Shown one piece after another: positions 6,011 through 10,392 of a stretch of DNA of 10,392 nt. Both the position numbers and the translations under genes were made by a program. A model generated the notes under the pieces. It searched no databases. It saw nothing but the letters and a program-made list of their open reading frames with translations, and was not told the DNA's origin. This DNA is from Bacteroidia bacterium (GTDB lineage: Bacteria > Bacteroidota > Bacteroidia > Bacteroidales > UBA12481). How positions within the stretch are numbered: position 1 is the stretch's first letter; each line of letters begins with the position of its first letter. Location of the stretch: NCBI GenBank assembly GCA_026391235.1, contig JAPLDV010000724.1, positions 1 through 10,392 of the forward strand, written 5' to 3'.

Positions 6011-9000
6011 ATGAATGAGGTTACCCTGAATGCCCTGATCAACCTTTTTGCCATCTTTTCGGTTCAGAGTCGATCAGGAAAATCCAGGGCAGAAATTGCC
6101 TTTTCAACGTATTTAAAACAGCACATGGGCATTGCTCCTGCAGGTGAATACATAAGGCTTTTCGACGAACTGATTGAATATTATGGAATTAATGGCGGGA
6201 CAATTGCTCAGGAGACCCTGAACTCACAGGCAGTAAGAATAGCCACCAACCTGAAAGGAAGGCTCCTGTACAAGGAGCAAATCATGGTTTTTTTGCGTTT
6301 CCTGGAGCTTGCAAGGACGGGTGAGCCGCATAAGGCCGACGATTTGATCAATATCCTGGCAGGGGTTTTTTCAATTAGTCAGGCTGATACCCAAAAATAC
6401 AAGCAATTGATTTTATACTCCTCGATTGAGGATCTTGACTCCCCGGATTTCCTCCTGGTAAACGCAAAGGAACAAATTGATAACAAAAGAATAAGGCATA
6501 TTCAGCGCAGGAACTTCAACGGGGAACTCCTGTTCCTGTTTTTGCAACCTGCGGGACATTACATTTTCAATTTCAAGGGAAAAGAAAACATTTCACTTGA
6601 AGGCAATCCCATTTTACCCGATCGTTTTTATGCTTTCAAAGAAGGAAGCATTCTTAGGGGGCCACGAATCGAACCGGTTTATTATACAGACATTGCATCC
6701 GGATTGTTCGATCAAACCCGGTCTGCCCCCTTTCTTCTCAGCGGTGATGAGATAGAGTTTAAATTTAAAAACAGCAGCAACGGCATTTATGCTTTTTCAT
6801 TTTGCGAACGATCGGGCCAGCTGATTGCCGTTATGGGTGGCAGCGGCGTCGGGAAATCGACACTGTTAAACATCCTCAACGGAAGCATCCCTCCAGATAA
6901 AGGTCATGTTTTTATCAATAAACTCGATATCCATGAGCAAAAGAAAGAAACTGAGGGTTTGATAGGATTTGTGCCGCAGGACGATCTGCTTTTCGAGGAC
7001 CTCACGGTTTGGGAAAACCTGTATTACAATGCCCGCCTCTGCTTTGACGGGTATGATGAAGGAGAAATCAATGCGCGGGTGGACCTTATGCTTCAGGAAT
7101 TTGAACTGATAGAGTTTAAAGATCTTAAAGTGGGCAGTCCGCTGAAGAAAACCATCAGCGGTGGCCAGCGCAAAAGGTTGAACCTGGCCCTTGAGCTGAT
7201 CCGTGAACCCTCGATCCTGTATATCGATGAACCCACTTCAGGCCTTTCGTCGATGGATTCGGAGAAAGTCATTCTTTTGCTGAAGGAGCAGGCACGCAAG
7301 GGGAAGATCATCCTGGTTAATATTCACCAACCCTCCTCGGCGATATTCAAGCTTTTCGACAAGCTATGGATACTGGACAAGGGCGGCAGGCCCATCTATA
7401 CCGGCAACCCGCTCGATGCCATCATTTATTTCAAGACCGCCATCGGCCATGCCAAGGCCGATGAATGTGAATGCCTGCAATGCGGCAATGTGAACCCTGA
7501 GCAGGTGCTCGAAATTGTTGAAACTAAAAAGATTGATGAGTCGGGAAACCTCATGGCCGTTCGGCAGTTTTCGCCTGATGACTGGTACAGGCTGTACAAG
7601 GAACAAATTGAACGAAAGGCTTCGTATAATGCATTTCACAACATCCGGAATCCCACATCCGAATTTCGAAAACCTAACCGCCTGAAACAATTCCGGATTT
7701 TTCTGCAGCGGAATTTCCGGATCAAGGTAACCGATAGGCAATATCTCCTGATCAACCTGGTTGAAGCACCCATACTGGCGGTTATAGTAGCCTATTTCAC
7801 CCGATTTGCGGAAAACAACAATTATATTCTTCTCGAGAACAAGAACCTCATCTCCTATCTGTTTATGTCCATAGTGGTTGTACTGTTCATGGGCATGAGC
7901 GTGAGTGCTGAAGAAATCATAAAGGACCGCAAGATCCTGCAGCGGGAGTCGTTCCTGAACCTGAGCCGGTTCAGCTACCTGAACTCAAAGATCATTTTCC
8001 TGGTTTTGCTGTCCGCATTTCAAACACTTACATTCGTGCTGGTGGGAAACCTGATGCTGGGCATTCACGGAATGAACCTGGCCTTCTGGATGGTTCTTTT
8101 TTCGGTAGCCGTTTTTTCCAATATGCTGGGACTTAACATCTCCTCTGCTTTCGACTCGGTGGTAACAATCTATATTCTGATTCCCCTGTTACTCATTCCG
8201 CAGATCCTGCTTTGCGGCGTCATCGTCAAATTTGATGATCTGCAGGATAAAACATCGGATAAAGATGCGGTGCCTATAGTGGGCGAGCTCATGGTATCCC
8301 GATGGGCCTTTGAAGCCCTGGCAGTTGAACAGTTTACCCACAACCCGTACATGAGAAATTTCTTTGAGATTGAAAAGAACATGGCCCGGTCAAGGTACCT
8401 GTCCGATTTACTGCTGCCAGAATTAACCGGACGGATTGACCAGGTAACCGGGTTCATCAACACACAAAAACCTGAAGATGAAATTATTCAAAGATTGGGT
8501 ATTGTTAAAAATGAATTCAAGAAGCTGAACCGCTACCTGGCTCCTTTTTCAGCAGCGGATGATCTCATCCCGGCCCGGTTCACTCAGGCCATCGCCGATT
8601 CTGCCAAGAAATATCTGAAACAGCTAAAAGATTACCAGATCGGTCAAAATGATCAGCTTCGTAATGCAAAAGACCAACTGGTTCGTGAAATCAACGCAGA
8701 AAAAGGGAAAGGCTATTTGTTTTCGCTGAAGCAACATCACCACAACAGGGCATTGGAGGAACTGGTTTTAAATACCTCCGCAAAAGAGCTGTTCCGTGAA
8801 ACCAGGAACGGAATCATGCAGAAAGTTGCGCCCATATATAAAAAGCCCGATTTTGACTATGGACGTTCCCATTTCCTGAGTTCAGAAAAACGACTGGCCG
8901 GAATTGCAATCAGCACCCTGCATTTCAATCTGGCCATGATCTGGCTAATGTGTTTATTACTGTACCTGGCATTGTATTTCGACTGGATCAGAAAGATCAT

Positions 9001-9028
9001 CATCCGAGTTGGTCATATTAAAAAATGA
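6011..9028 (+). CDS. ABCG-type ABC transporter, ATPase and permease in one chain with TerB-like N-terminus
   Basis: The protein has 1005 residues from ATG 6011 (MNEVTLNALINLFAIFSVQ). The frame extends to a TTG at 5939 and an ATG at 5969, but those 24 extra codons are low-complexity and lie outside the helical domain, so 6011 is preferred. Residues ~1-140 form a helical TerB-like domain. Residues ~150-260 are a beta-rich linker, possibly a degenerate FHA-like domain. The ABC ATPase follows with Walker A GGSGVGKST (276-284), Q-loop Q323, signature ISGGQ (S383-Q386), Walker B YIDE (D406, E407) and switch H439, all intact. A C-x-C-x-x-C segment comes next. The membrane part has five helices (~578-600, 614-635, 658-682, 690-714, 716-741) with the ABCG-like E-x-I-x-D-R-x-x-x-x-E stretch, a large ~220-residue hydrophilic loop, and a last helix near 970-997. 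It probably works as a homodimeric exporter or lipid-handling pump in the inner membrane. It lies 72 bases after the sulfotransferase; substrate unknown. Confidence 0.9.
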   Translation: MNEVTLNALINLFAIFSVQSRSGKSRAEIAFSTYLKQHMGIAPAGEYIRLFDELIEYYGINGGTIAQETLNSQAVRIATNLKGRLLYKEQIMVFLRFLELARTGEPHKADDLINILAGVFSISQADTQKYKQLILYSSIEDLDSPDFLLVNAKEQIDNKRIRHIQRRNFNGELLFLFLQPAGHYIFNFKGKENISLEGNPILPDRFYAFKEGSILRGPRIEPVYYTDIASGLFDQTRSAPFLLSGDEIEFKFKNSSNGIYAFSFCERSGQLIAVMGGSGVGKSTLLNILNGSIPPDKGHVFINKLDIHEQKKETEGLIGFVPQDDLLFEDLTVWENLYYNARLCFDGYDEGEINARVDLMLQEFELIEFKDLKVGSPLKKTISGGQRKRLNLALELIREPSILYIDEPTSGLSSMDSEKVILLLKEQARKGKIILVNIHQPSSAIFKLFDKLWILDKGGRPIYTGNPLDAIIYFKTAIGHAKADECECLQCGNVNPEQVLEIVETKKIDESGNLMAVRQFSPDDWYRLYKEQIERKASYNAFHNIRNPTSEFRKPNRLKQFRIFLQRNFRIKVTDRQYLLINLVEAPILAVIVAYFTRFAENNNYILLENKNLISYLFMSIVVVLFMGMSVSAEEIIKDRKILQRESFLNLSRFSYLNSKIIFLVLLSAFQTLTFVLVGNLMLGIHGMNLAFWMVLFSVAVFSNMLGLNISSAFDSVVTIYILIPLLLIPQILLCGVIVKFDDLQDKTSDKDAVPIVGELMVSRWAFEALAVEQFTHNPYMRNFFEIEKNMARSRYLSDLLLPELTGRIDQVTGFINTQKPEDEIIQRLGIVKNEFKKLNRYLAPFSAADDLIPARFTQAIADSAKKYLKQLKDYQIGQNDQLRNAKDQLVREINAEKGKGYLFSLKQHHHNRALEELVLNTSAKELFRETRNGIMQKVAPIYKKPDFDYGRSHFLSSEKRLAGIAISTLHFNLAMIWLMCLLLYLALYFDWIRKIIIRVGHIKK

Positions 9029-9038
9029 AAGTCTGCGG

Positions 9039-9067
9039 GTTAGGGGATTGATTATACTGATCCTAAC
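9039..9067 (+). terminator. Weak hairpin after the ABC transporter gene
   Basis: GTTAGG-GG-AT (9039-9048) can pair with ATCCTAAC (9060-9067), leaving a two-base bulge and an 11-base loop, eleven bases after the stop codon. No T-run follows. Its position fits the end of the three-gene operon, but the stem is modest and may be chance. Confidence 0.25.
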
Positions 9068-9132
9068 ATTGATAGAACTGTTATGGAAATCCCACCCCCG
9101 CCTTCCACACCTCAATGCCTGCTATGGCTTTT

Positions 9133-9253
9133 CCTCAATATAAAGTTATTACTTTTATATTTGTCCGGGGTTACTTAGGATTACTTTCCATTCATTGGGA
9201 ATTCGTGCTCAGAATCGTGCTCGGTATTGGTTGTTTACCCAATTGGGACTGAA
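9133..9253 (+). repeat. 121-bp direct repeat, copy 2
   Basis: This is the second copy of the element at 2948-3069, same orientation, offset 6.18 kb, about 92% identical by eye. The AATATAAAGT / ACTTTTATATT palindrome is fully conserved. Of the three 7-mers, the first and third are TTACTTT and the middle one is TTACTTA. Homology begins abruptly at CCTCAATATAAAG and ends at GGGACTGAA. It lies between the ABC transporter operon and the DnaA-like gene. No tRNA sequence adjoins this copy. Confidence 0.85.
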
Positions 9254-9262
9254 ATATCGAAT

Positions 9263-9282
9263 TAGGTGTAAAATAACACCTA
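9263..9282. promoter_or_regulatory. 7-bp inverted repeat upstream of the DnaA-like gene, possible operator
   Basis: TAGGTGT (9263-9269) and ACACCTA (9276-9282) form a perfect palindrome around the six-base spacer AAAATA, ten bases after repeat copy 2 and 47 bases before ATG 9330. The size fits a dimeric repressor site or a small 5' hairpin in the leader. No regulator is visible in the window, so the role is inference. Confidence 0.3.
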
Positions 9283-9329
9283 TCCCAGCGTCACCCTTTG
9301 ACGTTCCCAGTTCTTTTCTTTGATAAAAA

Positions 9330-10091
9330 ATGAAAGGAATGAAACCTGTATTTTCAAGCGATCCGGTTAATCCGGATAACAACTTTGACAGATTTGTTGA
9401 AGGTGACTGCAACCGGTTAGCCTGTTCATTTGGACACACTGTTGCCAATAACCCAGGTGGTTCTTTATTTAATCCATTGGTTATCTGCGGAGAATACGGT
9501 TCTGGGAAAAGCTTTCTGGCGCAGGCCATTTACAACAAAATCAGAAGTAAAAACCCCAAGAGCAAGGTATGGTATTTGCAAAGCACTACGTTTTGTAGGG
9601 TATTTTGCGAAGCTGTCAGAACGAACAGTACAATGGGTTTTACAAAAGCCTTCTGTAATCAGGATACGTTAATCCTTGACAATGTTTGTACCCTGATTGG
9701 CAAAAGCAAAACCCAAGAATTGTTGGCTGGGTTTATCATTGACCAATATCTGGTTTCACAAAAGCAAGTTGTTCTAACTTCATCCATTTTCCCAAAAGAG
9801 TATGGGAAATTTGAACCGAGGTTTGCTTCTATGCTTCAGCGTGGGGTAACTGGTTTTTTAACCAAGCCCTCGTACGAAACCCGGCTTCTTATCATAGAGA
9901 ATCTTCTCAAATCCCTGGGCATACCACTTGCCGGAAACGTAATGGAGCGCCTGGCTCTGAAGATCGACAAGACTATCCAGGAATTGGAAGGCATAACCGT
10001 GGCGGTCATTGCGAGTGCATCCCTATCAAAAAGCACAATCGATATCAACTTTGTCGAAAGTACATTAAGTAAAATTCTCAGGGAGAGTTAA
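9330..10091 (+). CDS. DnaA-like protein reduced to the AAA+ domain, with substituted ATPase residues
   Basis: The 253-residue protein aligns by eye with the AAA+ domain III of Bacteroidota DnaA from its start: NPDNNFDRFVEGDCNRLACS, then FNPLVICG and Walker A GEYGSGKS (54-61, K60 present). The DnaA order continues with WYLQSTTF, KTQELL and VVLTS, then ETRLLIIENLL and QELEG. It has no domain I/II and no helix-turn-helix domain IV, so it cannot bind DnaA boxes in the usual way. Several positions differ from active DnaA. Walker B reads LILDN (N118 for the second acidic residue), sensor I is TSS rather than TSD, the box VII arginine-finger position is M168 (R164 is kept), and the sensor II arginine is Q217. 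Nucleotide binding may persist; hydrolysis and filament assembly probably do not. By size and layout it is reminiscent of Hda, the DnaA regulator of E. coli, but an orthology claim is not justified. A replication modulator or mobile-element factor is inferred. A downstream gene starts four bases after its stop. Confidence 0.85.
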   Translation: MKGMKPVFSSDPVNPDNNFDRFVEGDCNRLACSFGHTVANNPGGSLFNPLVICGEYGSGKSFLAQAIYNKIRSKNPKSKVWYLQSTTFCRVFCEAVRTNSTMGFTKAFCNQDTLILDNVCTLIGKSKTQELLAGFIIDQYLVSQKQVVLTSSIFPKEYGKFEPRFASMLQRGVTGFLTKPSYETRLLIIENLLKSLGIPLAGNVMERLALKIDKTIQELEGITVAVIASASLSKSTIDINFVESTLSKILRES

Positions 10092-10095
10092 CATC

Positions 10096-10392
10096 ATGAT
10101 TAAATCTGATGAATTACTGAACAAACTGCAACAGCAGATCAAGGAAAGTGGCCGCGATCCAGACCGATCCAGTGTTTTGTCATTTGACGTGGACAATGCA
10201 ACTTGCCCAATAATGTCTAAGCCACTTTATATTTCCTACTTCAAAGTATTACCTAACTGGCTGGGAATATGGAGGATTAACGTCCGGAGCGCCAGTGAAT
10301 GGTTCGTTGGCAAATATGGACAGGACGCGTGGAATTACCATTTCACCCAAGTCCGCAACCTTGGCGGTTTTATGGAGTTCAGGGATGAGTAT
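10096..10392 (+). CDS. Unknown protein, 3' partial, cotranscribed with the DnaA-like gene
   Basis: ATG 10096 lies four bases after the stop of the DnaA-like gene and the frame stays open to the end of the window (99 codons). The start MIKSDELLNKLQQQIKESGR looks like an amphipathic helix or short coiled coil. The rest is rich in aromatic residues (YISYFKVLPNWLGIWRINV, then WFVGKYG and WNYHF) and suggests a compact mixed fold. I do not recognise the family. Tight spacing implies translational coupling and probably a shared task with the DnaA-like protein. Confidence 0.7.
   Translation, partial: MIKSDELLNKLQQQIKESGRDPDRSSVLSFDVDNATCPIMSKPLYISYFKVLPNWLGIWRINVRSASEWFVGKYGQDAWNYHFTQVRNLGGFMEFRDEY

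Noticed and set aside
9083..9178. 31-codon frame from ATG 9083, and a minus-strand frame ending GIEVWKAGVGFP next to repeat copy 2
   Set aside because: Too short to distinguish from chance; no start or family match.
9297..9322. TTTG / TTTCTTTG as a promoter for the DnaA-like gene
   Set aside because: The spacer is only 14 bases, the -7 box has a mismatch and it ends seven bases before the ATG, so it would require a leaderless transcript.
9330..10091. Calling the AAA+ gene dnaA or a DnaC-type helicase loader
   Set aside because: DnaA domain IV and domain I are absent and key residues differ, so it is not the initiator; the conserved stretches follow DnaA rather than DnaC/IstB.
1..10392. CRISPR arrays, rRNA genes, toxin-antitoxin pairs or diversity-generating repeats
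   Set aside because: No regularly spaced repeats, conserved rRNA segments, paired small toxin-like frames or reverse transcriptase were seen.

Overview
The window reads as part of a Bacteroidota (Bacteroidetes) chromosome. The first gene ends in a type IX secretion (Por) C-terminal sorting domain, a TTTG / TAnnTTTG promoter stands before a tRNA relic, Shine-Dalgarno sites are essentially absent, and the large ABC transporter has the domain order I associate with this phylum. These are judgements from the sequence alone; no database was searched.

Layout. (1) 1-2406: the 3' end of a large secreted, repeat-rich Ig/PKD-like surface protein with a T9SS sorting tail, followed by a strong hairpin. 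(2) 2478-4393: about 1.9 kb of gene-poor, scarred DNA. It holds a possible 43-aa membrane peptide, a good promoter driving a tRNA-Met(CAT) relic that loses tRNA character just after its anticodon stem, a 122-bp repeat (copy 1), the tail of an IS3-family transposase (- strand), an internally deleted IS1380-family transposase (+ strand), and perhaps the end of an older gene. (3) 4394-9028: three genes on the + strand with short gaps, probably one operon: a lipoprotein of unknown family, a PAPS-type sulfotransferase, and a 1005-aa ABCG-type transporter with ATPase and membrane domains in one chain. (4) 9133-9253: the second copy of the repeat, same orientation, about 92% identical by eye. (5) 9330-10392: a two-gene unit made of a DnaA-like protein reduced to the AAA+ domain, with several ATPase positions substituted, and the 5' end of an unrecognised gene.

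How it fits together. The truncated tRNA, paired direct repeats and transposase remnants mark 2.87-9.25 kb as a site of repeated integration and decay. The lipoprotein/sulfotransferase/ABCG set lies between the repeats and may be cargo or may be resident DNA later flanked by repeats; no integrase is visible. The most unusual gene is the DnaA-domain-III-only protein beside repeat copy 2. It resembles Bacteroidota DnaA but lacks the domain I and IV regions and carries substitutions at Walker B, sensor I, arginine-finger and sensor II positions. This suggests a regulator or decoy of replication initiation, or a mobile-element replication factor; that role is inference.
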